Of a DNA stretch of 16,076 nucleotides, positions 1-7,706 are shown piece by piece (position 1 is the first letter of the stretch; each line of letters opens with the position of its first letter). The position numbers and the translations under genes were made by a program. Source of the DNA: an uncultured Clostridium sp. (GTDB lineage Bacteria; Bacillota; Clostridia; Christensenellales; CAG-138); NCBI GenBank assembly GCA_900542285.1, contig UQNF01000036.1:1-16076 (forward strand), read 5' to 3'. Below the pieces are notes generated by a model. The model was not told where the DNA came from. It saw only the letters and a program-made list of their open reading frames with translations, and did not search any database.

Positions 1-1002
1 CCCGGAAGCGATGATGCAGAGCAGCCAACGGCTGAGATAGCCGCAGAGCCAACGCCGACTCCGGAAACGCCCACCCCGGAATACACGGACGAGCCATCGC
101 CAACACCGTGGAATCCGGAACCGACTCCGACACCGAAACCGGCATATTCATACTATGAACTTTATTATGATATTTTGAGGGACAGGCTCCATCGTAGGTC
201 AAGCGGTCTGCGTTCTTTCCATGATATGGAATCTGACCCTGAGATGCGTGTCAAGTATGAGAATGGGGAGCTATGGACATACGATTTCTATACTGGGGAA
301 AAGCTGCGGCAGTATCCGGAAGAGCTATATCAGTATGCTTATGATAGACTCGAATGTGATGACGAGAATAGAATAATAAGTTATTGCTATGGACGAGAGA
401 ATTGGGTCGCATTTGTGAGTAGTGAGCGCTTTTCTTTCGAATCAGCCAGAATATGCATAATGGTTACGGTTGATGACTGGGAGACCTGGCATGAGATAAG
501 GTTCAAACCGGATCATGACCTCGATTATTATGCAGATGAATACTTTGGCGAGGATATATCAGAATCCTTTCCCGATATGTGGGCTTATTCGGAGTTTAGG
601 GGTGTTGGAGTAGCATCACCAGATGTCTGCGTTGTGACAATGGTGATCTATATGTTTCAATGTAGGCCACTGGGTGGGGATTTAACATTCGTGACATTAC
701 TAACCACCGATGGAGGAGAGCACTGGAGATGCATCGATGATGAAATCACTTTATGGGCTTCGTATTATGCGGATGGACTCTTCATTGATATAAACATGCA
801 CTCTCCGTATTTTGAAGGAGAAGAAGGTATAGCTCCACCGTATTATGCAACAAATGACGGCGGCAGAACTTGGGCGTTTGATGAAGAGCTGTGGAGCTAT
901 TATCAACAGCTATGGAAAAGGGCAACTTTGATGAGAGCGGTACGCTTTATCGATCGCTTTACACGCACGGATGGTACGCGAGAGAACGCAATTAAACAGT
1001 AA
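1..1002 (+). CDS. Asp-box (BNR-like) lipoprotein paralogue, 5' end cut off by window
   Basis: The frame is open from base 1 to the TAA at 1000-1002, so the gene begins upstream of the window; the TTG at 175 is only an internal codon. The visible N-terminal part is a Pro/Thr/Glu-rich linker of about 50 residues, typical of the stalk between a lipid anchor and a folded surface domain. The rest matches the next gene (1110-2339) in ordered blocks: YELYY, LRDRLHR, MRV-Y-NGELW, QYP-ELYQ, SPDV, TTDGGEHW, SPYFEG-EGI and DGG-TW-DEEL-YY. Three Asp-box-like motifs are visible: TVDDWETW, TTDGGEHW and TNDGGRTW. Asp-boxes sit in beta-propeller-type folds such as sialidases and photosystem assembly proteins. 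Three motifs are too few to claim an enzyme. Extracytoplasmic location is inferred from the linker and from the paralogue's signal peptide. Function unknown. Confidence 0.8.
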   Translation, partial: PGSDDAEQPTAEIAAEPTPTPETPTPEYTDEPSPTPWNPEPTPTPKPAYSYYELYYDILRDRLHRRSSGLRSFHDMESDPEMRVKYENGELWTYDFYTGEKLRQYPEELYQYAYDRLECDDENRIISYCYGRENWVAFVSSERFSFESARICIMVTVDDWETWHEIRFKPDHDLDYYADEYFGEDISESFPDMWAYSEFRGVGVASPDVCVVTMVIYMFQCRPLGGDLTFVTLLTTDGGEHWRCIDDEITLWASYYADGLFIDINMHSPYFEGEEGIAPPYYATNDGGRTWAFDEELWSYYQQLWKRATLMRAVRFIDRFTRTDGTRENAIKQ

Positions 1003-1109
1003 CTTGCAGCTGAAGAAAAGCGACAACAAGAAACCAACTGTAATTAATAACAGAGAAAACGTTGAATGGACAACGGATAAGAAAAAGAAAAAAGAAGGGA
1101 GAAGTAAAA

Positions 1110-2339
1110 ATGAACAATTCAACAACACATACAAAAGACCGCATAATGACGAGGACATTGTTGCTGCTGCTTGCAGGGCTGATGATGCTCGGACTGTTCG
1201 GCGCGCCGCCGCTGTACGGATGCGGCGGAGGAGGCGCAGCTTCCGCTTCGCCGGATAGGGACGCCATGCAGAATGCCGCAACGGAAGCACCGACAGCCGA
1301 GCCAGAGATTACGGCTTCGCCCGACAGTGAAGTATTTCAGGGCATTAAAGACGAAGCCCCGACGCCGTATGTTTATCTGGAGCCCGAGCCGGAGCTCTGG
1401 CTCCCAAATCCGGCTTCTTCGATTTCGCTGTACGAGCTGTATTACAACACCCTCAGAGACAGGCTTCACAGGCAAGTGGGAGGAATACGGGATATTTACT
1501 TTTTTTATGATTGGGACAATAGTTATTATAATGAGAACTATCCTCTGATGCGTGTCTTATATGACAACGGGGAGCTGTGGGCATGTGACAGTTACAATGG
1601 GAAAAAGCTATGGCAGTATCCGGCAGAGCTGTATCAGTGTATTACAGACAGGTTTATGTGCGATTGTGGGTGGTGGAGGTATTCGGTGAAACACGCATAT
1701 CAATACGGCTGTTACGGCATGGAGAACTGGGTTGTCTTTACTGATGAGCATAAGCATAAATATCAAGCCTGGGATGAGGATGTAGATATGCTTGATGAGA
1801 TATGTATTTTTGTGACGGATGATGGCTGGAAGACATGGCGCGAACTCCGCCCCGAGCCGGAGCATAATACAATGTATTATATAGATGAATATAAGGAGGA
1901 GGTAAGACAATTCAAAAGCCTGGATATGCGGTACAACGTTCTTGTTAGTGGCGTGGGCACTCCATCTCCCGATGTATGGATAGTTATGATAGAACTGTAT
2001 GTTGTAAACTATACAGGAGGTTTTCGGATGGATTATGTGCCCGTGGCGCTTTGGACAACTGACGGAGGTGAGCATTGGGAGACATATTCCGACAGAGCAA
2101 GAGACAAATTTATATATTCACCGTATTTCGAGGGAGATGAAGGAATAGACCCTTTCTTTTATGTGACACACGACGGAGGGTTAACCTGGGAGTATGATGA
2201 GGAGCTTAGGAATTACTATCGGAAGCTTGAAAAGGATGTACACTTTATTAAAACGGTACTAATAAACGAGCGCTTTATTCGGGAAGATGAGAGTAATAAG
2301 AATTATAAAAGTAAAGAAATAGTATTAATAAACAAATAA
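1110..2339 (+). CDS. Asp-box (BNR-like) putative surface lipoprotein
   Basis: 409 residues from ATG 1110, chosen because AAGGGAGAAG lies just upstream; the in-frame ATG at 1062 has no ribosome site and would put a Lys/Arg-rich extension before the signal peptide. A hydrophobic stretch (about residues 16-36) ends in LYGC with Cys38, a near-canonical lipobox, followed by Gly residues. A Pro/Glu/Thr-rich linker then leads into a tandem paralogue of the preceding gene. Asp-box-like motifs lie at about 236-243 (TDDGWKTW, Trp where the consensus has Gly), 316-323 (TTDGGEHW) and 353-360 (THDGGLTW). The protein is rich in Tyr, Trp, Asp and Glu. It is probably exported and lipid-anchored. No catalytic residues are recognised, so a binding or structural role is as likely as an enzymatic one. 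It is followed after 12 bases by the DUF1906 gene, suggesting co-transcription. No clear promoter is seen in the 107 bases before it. Confidence 0.85.
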   Translation: MNNSTTHTKDRIMTRTLLLLLAGLMMLGLFGAPPLYGCGGGGAASASPDRDAMQNAATEAPTAEPEITASPDSEVFQGIKDEAPTPYVYLEPEPELWLPNPASSISLYELYYNTLRDRLHRQVGGIRDIYFFYDWDNSYYNENYPLMRVLYDNGELWACDSYNGKKLWQYPAELYQCITDRFMCDCGWWRYSVKHAYQYGCYGMENWVVFTDEHKHKYQAWDEDVDMLDEICIFVTDDGWKTWRELRPEPEHNTMYYIDEYKEEVRQFKSLDMRYNVLVSGVGTPSPDVWIVMIELYVVNYTGGFRMDYVPVALWTTDGGEHWETYSDRARDKFIYSPYFEGDEGIDPFFYVTHDGGLTWEYDEELRNYYRKLEKDVHFIKTVLINERFIREDESNKNYKSKEIVLINK

Positions 2340-2351
2340 AGGAGAAGCAAT

Positions 2352-3056
2352 ATGACAAAGACGACTGAGAGAATAATTGTTTACGGATGCGATACAGCAC
2401 AGCCCCTTTGGTACCATAAGTACAGAGAGACTCTGGACAGCAGTGTGAATCAGATATTTACATGCGCTGAAACCGATGTTGTTCATGAGTATGAAGTCAA
2501 GGGAATATACTTCATAGGCAGATATCTCAAAAACGCGGAGAACTCAAATGCGAATAAAGAGCTTACGCGAGATGAGGTATATCACCTCTCCCGGGATATA
2601 AAGAGAATACTGTCAATATGGGAGCAGGAAGGAAGCGGAAATGGTTTTGCAGAAAAGGGTGACAGCCATGCAGCGCAGGCCATTGAAGCTGCCACCTCGT
2701 TCGGACAGCACCCGGGGACCCCGATTTTCTTCGCATATGAAGGTGGTACCGGTACCGATTTGGAGGAGGTTGTATATCCGTATTTCAGAGCTGTTGTCAG
2801 GCGATTCCGAAATCCGGAGCTCAACCCGAAGGGCTATAAGGTTGGCGTATATTCGTCAGGAAAAGTCTGTCAGCGGCTGATGACTGCCCCGGAAAGCAGT
2901 GGCTATAAGGTGGATTATGCTTTTCTGGCTGGTAGACCCAGAGATGCCGATTATTCAAGATGTGATAGTTGGTGCATCCGGCAGGGATGCGCTCGTTCAG
3001 AATCGACGGAGATCTTGACCTCGATGTTGACTGGATCGAGACTAACGGCAGCTTGA
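2352..3056 (+). CDS. DUF1906 (glycoside-hydrolase-like TIM barrel) protein, 5' part of a frameshifted gene
   Basis: The start ATG 2352 follows AAAGGAGAAG. The first ~215 residues resemble the DUF1906 family (Rv2525c-like, glycoside-hydrolase-like): YGCDT near the N-terminus, IYFIGRYL, a PIFFAYE strand where an acidic residue is expected, YKVGVYSSG and a closing YAFLAGR strand. No signal peptide is seen. The frame stays open to TGA 3054-3056, but after about residue 215 the sequence stops looking like the family. The expected last strand (RIDGDLDLDVDW) sits in the +2 frame from about 2996. Deleting one base relative to an ancestor (for example one T in a run before CAG at 2996-2999) would explain this. 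The intact product would be about 505 residues and carry a C-terminal Cys/His array. As it stands the gene is either inactivated, a sequencing or assembly error, or a frameshifted gene; no classical X-XXY-YYZ slippery heptamer is visible. Confidence 0.75.
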   Translation: MTKTTERIIVYGCDTAQPLWYHKYRETLDSSVNQIFTCAETDVVHEYEVKGIYFIGRYLKNAENSNANKELTRDEVYHLSRDIKRILSIWEQEGSGNGFAEKGDSHAAQAIEAATSFGQHPGTPIFFAYEGGTGTDLEEVVYPYFRAVVRRFRNPELNPKGYKVGVYSSGKVCQRLMTAPESSGYKVDYAFLAGRPRDADYSRCDSWCIRQGCARSESTEILTSMLTGSRLTAA

Positions 3057-3865
3057 AGTCGGTAGATGATATAGCCTGGCGGCATAGATTTGGAGGAAAT
3101 TGGTATGAGCGCCCTGATGATGTCGAGAATCATTATGATGACTGTTTATTCAGCGGATGTGATTACTCCCATAAGGAGCCACATAAATATGCGGATTTGA
3201 TTGCGGATGATGATATTACGCACACAGAAACATGCGCTAAGTGTGGTCATACTCGAACAACGCGTCATACTTACGGCCCGTGGAAGGATAAGGGCAACGG
3301 AACCCATGTATGCACATGCATGGAGTGTGGCCATCAGCGGACCGAGGCGCATATAAAGAGCTATACCAGCAACGGCGCAAGCGGACATACCGTCACCTGC
3401 ACAAAGCAGGGCTGCAACTATTCAAAGACCGAGGCGCACAGCATGACGGGCTGGAGCGACTGCGGAGACGGACGCCACAAGAGGACATGCAGCAAATGCG
3501 GCTATGTGGAGTATTCGGGACATGTCTATAATGAATGGGAGGATAACGGTACGACACATAAGCGCACCTGTAAGACCGCCGGCTGCGGGTACACCCAGAC
3601 CGAAGCCCACACCTACGGAAGCTGGGTAAAGCTGGATAACGACCGGCACAGGAGGACATGCAGCAAATGCGGAAAGGCGCAAACCCAACTTCACGGCGGT
3701 GTGTGGGTATGCACGCCGGACAAGCTGGGGCACAGCAAGCATTGCGCCACCTGCGGTGCAGACCTGGAGGAGATACATACCATTGTCAACGGGACATGCA
3801 CCAAGTGCGGCTATTCAGGCGGCGGCGCCAATCCTGCAGACAACATCGGGGATGAAAATGAATAA
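2996..3865 (+). CDS. 3' part of the frameshifted DUF1906 gene: Cys/His repeat domain
   Basis: This frame is open from TTG 2969 (a stop lies at 2966-2968) to TAA 3863-3865. Neither the TTG 2969 nor the ATG 2984 has a good ribosome site, so it is best read as the continuation of the 2352 gene. It opens with the last DUF1906 strand (about 2996-3034), then a short linker, then the H-x3-C-x(2,4)-C-x7-H array (3131-3808). It ends in a Gly/Asn/Asp-rich tail with no anchor motif. Similar CxxCG-H repeats occur in surface proteins of anaerobic Firmicutes, but I cannot name a family. Each repeat could bind a metal through two Cys and two His, or act as a spacer or wall-binding module. Conservation of reading frame and Cys/His spacing across about 290 codons argues that this part was under selection until recently. 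Confidence 0.7.
   Translation, partial: FRIDGDLDLDVDWIETNGSLKSVDDIAWRHRFGGNWYERPDDVENHYDDCLFSGCDYSHKEPHKYADLIADDDITHTETCAKCGHTRTTRHTYGPWKDKGNGTHVCTCMECGHQRTEAHIKSYTSNGASGHTVTCTKQGCNYSKTEAHSMTGWSDCGDGRHKRTCSKCGYVEYSGHVYNEWEDNGTTHKRTCKTAGCGYTQTEAHTYGSWVKLDNDRHRRTCSKCGKAQTQLHGGVWVCTPDKLGHSKHCATCGADLEEIHTIVNGTCTKCGYSGGGANPADNIGDENE
3131..3808 (+). repeat. Tandem Cys/His protein repeat array (8 full copies plus a remnant)
   Basis: Translated in the frame of the 3' part, first-His codons fall at 3131, 3221, 3305, 3386, 3476, 3557, 3647 and 3731, a spacing of 81-90 bases (27-30 residues). Every copy fits H-x3-C-x(2 or 4)-C-x7-H; the Cys-Cys spacing is 4 in copies 1, 4 and 6 and 2 in the other five. 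The seven-residue gap to the second His never varies. A ninth partial copy (GTCTKCGY, 3791-3811) has lost the His ligands. Between copies an aromatic residue plus Trp (YGPW, YNEW, YGSW) recurs. Metal binding is inference from ligand spacing. Confidence 0.85.
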
Positions 3866-3925
3866 CTCCGTCACCGTGCCCGAAGCCCAAAACGCAGGGC
3901 TGCCGGGCATTGAAACGACATAAAA

Positions 3926-3970
3926 ATCGGGGGTCTTCTGCCGTTGGGCAGGCGGCCCCCGATTGTTAAC
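3926..3970 (+). terminator. Long GC-rich hairpin, probable terminator between the surface-protein locus and hut operon
   Basis: Arms 3926-3942 and 3947-3963 form a 17-position stem with one mismatch and two G-T wobbles around a GTTG loop. The plus-strand tail is weak (GATTGTTAAC). On the minus strand the stem is followed by TTTTTA, so it may act in both directions. No minus-strand gene ends here, which makes plus-strand use after the DUF1906 gene the natural reading. Confidence 0.7.
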
Positions 3971-4010
3971 ATAAAAAACATCGCGCGCTTAGTATAATCA
4001 CCGAAAACAC

Positions 4011-4039
4011 TTGACTATGCTATTCCATTCTTTTATAAT
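4011..4039 (+). promoter_or_regulatory. Sigma-A promoter of the hut operon
   Basis: TTGACT at 4011-4016 (5 of 6 consensus), exactly 17 bases of spacer, then TATAAT at 4034-4039 (6 of 6). The hutH start is 52 bases beyond the -10, with AAGGAG at 4078-4083. No obvious operator palindrome or antiterminator hairpin is seen between promoter and start. A near-perfect promoter suggests strong basal expression unless a repressor or CcpA-like factor acts on it; none is encoded here. Confidence 0.85.
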
Positions 4040-4090
4040 TAAAACCGGATAATTGCGGCTGTACCGCTATCGTAAACAAGGAGAAAAACT

Positions 4091-5617
4091 ATGGTAACAA
4101 TCAATGGGATGAGCTTGACGGTTGAGCAGGTCGCCGCCGTTGCTCGCAATTTCGAACCGGTTCAAATCAGCGAGGATGCAAAGCAAAAGATCAACAAAGC
4201 CCGCGCATATGTGGAAACGAAGCTCGATGAAAAAGCGGTGGTCTACGGACTCACCACTGGATTCGGCAAGTTTTCCGACAAGTACATATCCATCGAGGAT
4301 ACCGCGCAGCTGCAGCGCAACCTCATCATATCGCATTCCTGCGGCATGGGCGATCCTCTGCCCACCGAAGCGGTGAGGGCAGCCATGCTTCTCAGGTGCA
4401 ACGCCCTTTGCAGAGGTAATTCGGGCATTCGTCTTTCCACCATTGAAACTCTGCTCGCCATGCTCAACGCAGGCGTTCACCCCATCGTGCCAGAAAAGGG
4501 TTCGCTCGGCGCAAGCGGAGACCTTGCACCCCTTTCACATATGGTGCTCGTCATGATAGGCGAGGGCAGGGCCGAATATAAGGGTGAGCTGATGAGCGGC
4601 AAGGAGGCTATGGAAAAAGCCGGCATTCCCACCGTGGAGCTTGCCGCGAAGGAAGGGCTTGCGCTTATCAACGGCACTCAGATCATGACTGCTATCGGCT
4701 GCCTTGCGGTTTACGATGCGGTTCAGCTTACCAAGACCGCCGATATCGCCTGCGCGCTGACAGCGGAAGCGCTGAACGGAATCAAGAAGGCCTACGATCC
4801 CAAGGTGCATGAGCTTAGGGGCCATCAGGGTCAGATAAGCTCCGCAAAGAACCTAAGAACTCTGCTGGAGGGAAGCGATCTTGCTCATGACACGGTACCC
4901 GGCAAGGTACAGGACGCATATGCGCTCCGCTGCACGCCACAGGTTCACGGTGCAAGCCGCGATGCAATAAAATATGTGTATGATGCGGTATCCCGCGAGA
5001 TAAATGCGGTTACCGACAACCCCATCATTTTCCCCGATGACGACGAAGCCATCTCCGGCGGCAACTTCCACGGCCAGCCAATGGCACTTGCATTCGATTT
5101 CCTTGGCATTGCGCTTGCGGAGTATGCAAATATCTCCGAACGCCGCATAGAACGCCTTGTGAATCCTGCCCTCAGCGAGGGACTGCCCGCATTCCTCAGC
5201 GAAAACGGCGGACTCAATTCCGGCTTCATGATTACGCAGTATTCAGCAGCCAGCATGGTTTCCGAAAACAAGGTCTGGGCGCATCCTGCCAGCGTTGACT
5301 CCATTCCTTCCTCTGCCAATCAGGAGGATCATGTGAGCATGGGTACCATTGCGGCGCGCAAGGCAAGAATGATACTTGACAATGCGCAGAAGGTGCTCGG
5401 AATAGAGCTTTTTGCCGCTTCTCAGGGGCTGTATCTGCGCCATGGCGAGGATAAGATGGCGCCTGCGACAAAGGCGGTATATGACCGTATTCGTGAGGAG
5501 GTCGCGCCCATCCATGACGATGTTGTTATGTATGAGCAGATGAATAAATTCGATAATATGATTAAATCCGAAGCAATCGTCCGTACGGCAGAGGCTGTCA
5601 CAGGCGAGCTTGATTAA
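4091..5617 (+). CDS. hutH: Histidine ammonia-lyase
   Basis: Removes ammonia from L-histidine to give trans-urocanate, the first step of histidine degradation, in the cytosol. At 508 residues it is the usual family length. The Ala141-Ser142-Gly143 triplet within GSLGASGDLAPL is the source of the self-formed MIO electrophile. Tyr52 in VYGLTTGFG matches the conserved catalytic tyrosine. NGTQIMTA and QEDHVSMG are further aromatic amino-acid lyase signatures, and the histidine-type context rather than PAL/TAL is supported by the neighbouring hut genes. The start ATG 4091 follows AAGGAG with 7 bases of spacing. It is the first gene of the operon, with a 28-base gap to hutU. Nothing is truncated. 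Identification is very secure. Confidence 0.97.
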   Translation: MVTINGMSLTVEQVAAVARNFEPVQISEDAKQKINKARAYVETKLDEKAVVYGLTTGFGKFSDKYISIEDTAQLQRNLIISHSCGMGDPLPTEAVRAAMLLRCNALCRGNSGIRLSTIETLLAMLNAGVHPIVPEKGSLGASGDLAPLSHMVLVMIGEGRAEYKGELMSGKEAMEKAGIPTVELAAKEGLALINGTQIMTAIGCLAVYDAVQLTKTADIACALTAEALNGIKKAYDPKVHELRGHQGQISSAKNLRTLLEGSDLAHDTVPGKVQDAYALRCTPQVHGASRDAIKYVYDAVSREINAVTDNPIIFPDDDEAISGGNFHGQPMALAFDFLGIALAEYANISERRIERLVNPALSEGLPAFLSENGGLNSGFMITQYSAASMVSENKVWAHPASVDSIPSSANQEDHVSMGTIAARKARMILDNAQKVLGIELFAASQGLYLRHGEDKMAPATKAVYDRIREEVAPIHDDVVMYEQMNKFDNMIKSEAIVRTAEAVTGELD

Positions 5618-5645
5618 GGGTAACAATACTGACGGAGGTAATAAG

Positions 5646-7667
5646 ATGAACAACGAACTTGTTTCCAAAGCAATGACCATAAAGCTTGACAATGTCCTGC
5701 CGGAGTACCCGAAGATCCTCGAGGGCTATCGCCGCGCTCCCGACAGGGGCTTCCGCCTAACCAAGGCGCAGGCGGAGCTTGCTCTGCGCAATGCCCTGCG
5801 CTATGTCCCGGAGGAGCTGCATGAGACCCTTGCGCCGGAGTTCATGGAAGAGCTCGTAACCAGGGGCAGGATCTACGCCTATCGTTATCGTCCGGAGGGC
5901 AGGATCTACGGCAAGCCCATCGACGAATACAAGGGCAAGTGCATCGAGGGCAAAGCGTTCCAGGTCATGATCGATAATAACCTTGACTTTGATATCGCAC
6001 TGTATCCCTATGAACTGGTCACCTACGGCGAAACCGGTCAGCCCTGCCAGAACTGGCTTCAGTATCGCCTGATTAAGAAATATCTCGAGGAACTGACCGA
6101 GGATCAGACCCTCGTCGTTGAGTCGGGTCATCCTCTTGGCCTGTTCCCCAGCAAGCCCACCGCACCCCGCGTTATCATCACCAATGCACTCATGGTAGGC
6201 ATGTTCGACAATCTCGATGATTGGGAGATCGCAGAGGAGATGGGCGTTGCAAACTACGGCCAGATGACCGCCGGAGGATGGATGTATATCGGCCCGCAGG
6301 GCATAGTCCACGGCACATTTAATACGATCCTCGGCGCAGGCCGCAAGGAGCTTGGAATTCCGGAGCATGGCGATCTTGCCGGAAAGCTCTTCGTTTCCTC
6401 CGGTCTCGGCGGCATGAGCGGCGCGCAGCCCAAGGCGGCGAACATCGCAAACGCAGTCGGCGTCTTTGCCGAAGTCGATCTTTCGAGGATTCGTACCCGT
6501 TATGAGCAGGGCTGGGTAAACAAGATTTCCGATAACCTTGACGAGATCTTCGCAGACGTGAAAAAGCATATCGAGAACAAGGAATCCGTTTCCATCGCCT
6601 ATCACGGCAATATCGTCGATCTTCTGGAGTATGCGGTCAAGAACGATATCCATATCGACCTGCTTTCCGACCAGACCTCCTGCCATAACGTCTATAACGG
6701 CGGTTATTGCCCCGTCGGCCTGAACTTTGAAGAACGCACCGAGATGCTCCACAGCGACAGAGAGGAATTCTGCAGGCGTGTTGACGCTTCACTCCGCCGC
6801 CATTTTGACGCTATCGTTGCGCTTCACGACAGGGGAACATACTTCTTCGATTACGGCAATTCGTTCATGAAGGCAGTTTATGACAGCGGCGTTAAGGAGA
6901 TATCCAAGAACGGCGTTGATGAAAAGGACGGATTCATCTTCCCAAGCTATGTCGAGGATATCATGGGTCCGGTGCTCTTTGATTACGGCTACGGACCGTT
7001 CCGCTGGGTATGCCTCTCAGGCAAGCCCGAGGATCTTGATAAGACCGATGCCGCCGCAATGAGCTGCATCGATCCGACTCGCTGCGCTCAGGACAGGGAT
7101 AACTACATCTGGATCCGCGATGCAAAGGCCAATAAGCTTGTCGTCGGGACTCAGGCGAGGATCCTCTATCAGGATGCGGAGGGCAGAACCAGGATTGCGC
7201 TGAAGTTCAATGAGATGGTCAGAAACGGCGAGATCGGCCCGGTCATGATCGGGCGCGATCATCACGATGTCAGCGGTACGGACTCTCCCTTCCGTGAGAC
7301 CGCCAACATCAAGGACGGCAGTAATGTCATGGCGGATATGGCGGTGCAGTGCTTCGCAGGCAACGCGGCGCGCGGAATGAGCCTGTGCGCCCTTCATAAC
7401 GGAGGAGGCGTCGGCATAGGCAAGTCCATCAACGGCGGCTTCGGCCTCGTTCTTGACGGAAGCGAGCGCGTGGATGAGATAATAAGGTCCGCAATGATGT
7501 GGGATGTCATGGGCGGCGTTGCAAGGCGCAACTGGGCAAGGAACGAGCACTCGGTCGAGACTTCCATAAAGTACAACGAGAAGTGGGCAGGCAAGGCTCA
7601 TATCACCATCCCCTATACCGTAGATGATTCGCTCATCGAATCAGTAGTTGCGGAAAAAGTTAAATAA
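5646..7667 (+). CDS. hutU: Urocanate hydratase, long form
   Basis: Hydrates urocanate to 4-imidazolone-5-propionate using tightly bound NAD+. ATG 5646 is preferred because GGAGG lies at 5634-5638; the frame extends upstream to a TTG at 5610 that overlaps the hutH stop and has no ribosome site. The product is 673 residues, far longer than the roughly 555 of the Pseudomonas and Bacillus enzymes and close to the vertebrate enzyme. Family blocks are in order: GGWMYIGPQG (210-219), the NAD-binding GLGGMSGAQ (253-261), DQTS (342-345), RDHHD (537-541) and the C-terminal NGGGVGIGKS block. The extra length is spread over the chain, not one added domain. The 39-base gap to the next gene fits a shared transcript. 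Confidence 0.95.
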   Translation: MNNELVSKAMTIKLDNVLPEYPKILEGYRRAPDRGFRLTKAQAELALRNALRYVPEELHETLAPEFMEELVTRGRIYAYRYRPEGRIYGKPIDEYKGKCIEGKAFQVMIDNNLDFDIALYPYELVTYGETGQPCQNWLQYRLIKKYLEELTEDQTLVVESGHPLGLFPSKPTAPRVIITNALMVGMFDNLDDWEIAEEMGVANYGQMTAGGWMYIGPQGIVHGTFNTILGAGRKELGIPEHGDLAGKLFVSSGLGGMSGAQPKAANIANAVGVFAEVDLSRIRTRYEQGWVNKISDNLDEIFADVKKHIENKESVSIAYHGNIVDLLEYAVKNDIHIDLLSDQTSCHNVYNGGYCPVGLNFEERTEMLHSDREEFCRRVDASLRRHFDAIVALHDRGTYFFDYGNSFMKAVYDSGVKEISKNGVDEKDGFIFPSYVEDIMGPVLFDYGYGPFRWVCLSGKPEDLDKTDAAAMSCIDPTRCAQDRDNYIWIRDAKANKLVVGTQARILYQDAEGRTRIALKFNEMVRNGEIGPVMIGRDHHDVSGTDSPFRETANIKDGSNVMADMAVQCFAGNAARGMSLCALHNGGGVGIGKSINGGFGLVLDGSERVDEIIRSAMMWDVMGGVARRNWARNEHSVETSIKYNEKWAGKAHITIPYTVDDSLIESVVAEKVK

Positions 7668-7706
7668 GATAAATAATTAACCGATATAACCGAAAGGAAA
7701 AAAACA

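Noticed and set aside
910..1290. Overlapping long minus-strand and alternate-frame readings around the second lipoprotein start
   Set aside because: They lie over a gene with signal peptide, ribosome site and a paralogue; the alternate readings are low-complexity or basic and resemble nothing.
3131..3808. Repeat array as a CRISPR array or non-coding tandem repeat
   Set aside because: The DNA units vary in length by multiples of three and conserve codons for Cys and His rather than nucleotide sequence, so selection is at the protein level.
5757..6752. 331-codon minus-strand open frame inside hutU
   Set aside because: It is the antisense of a highly conserved enzyme gene with strong codon bias and has no ribosome site or family resemblance.
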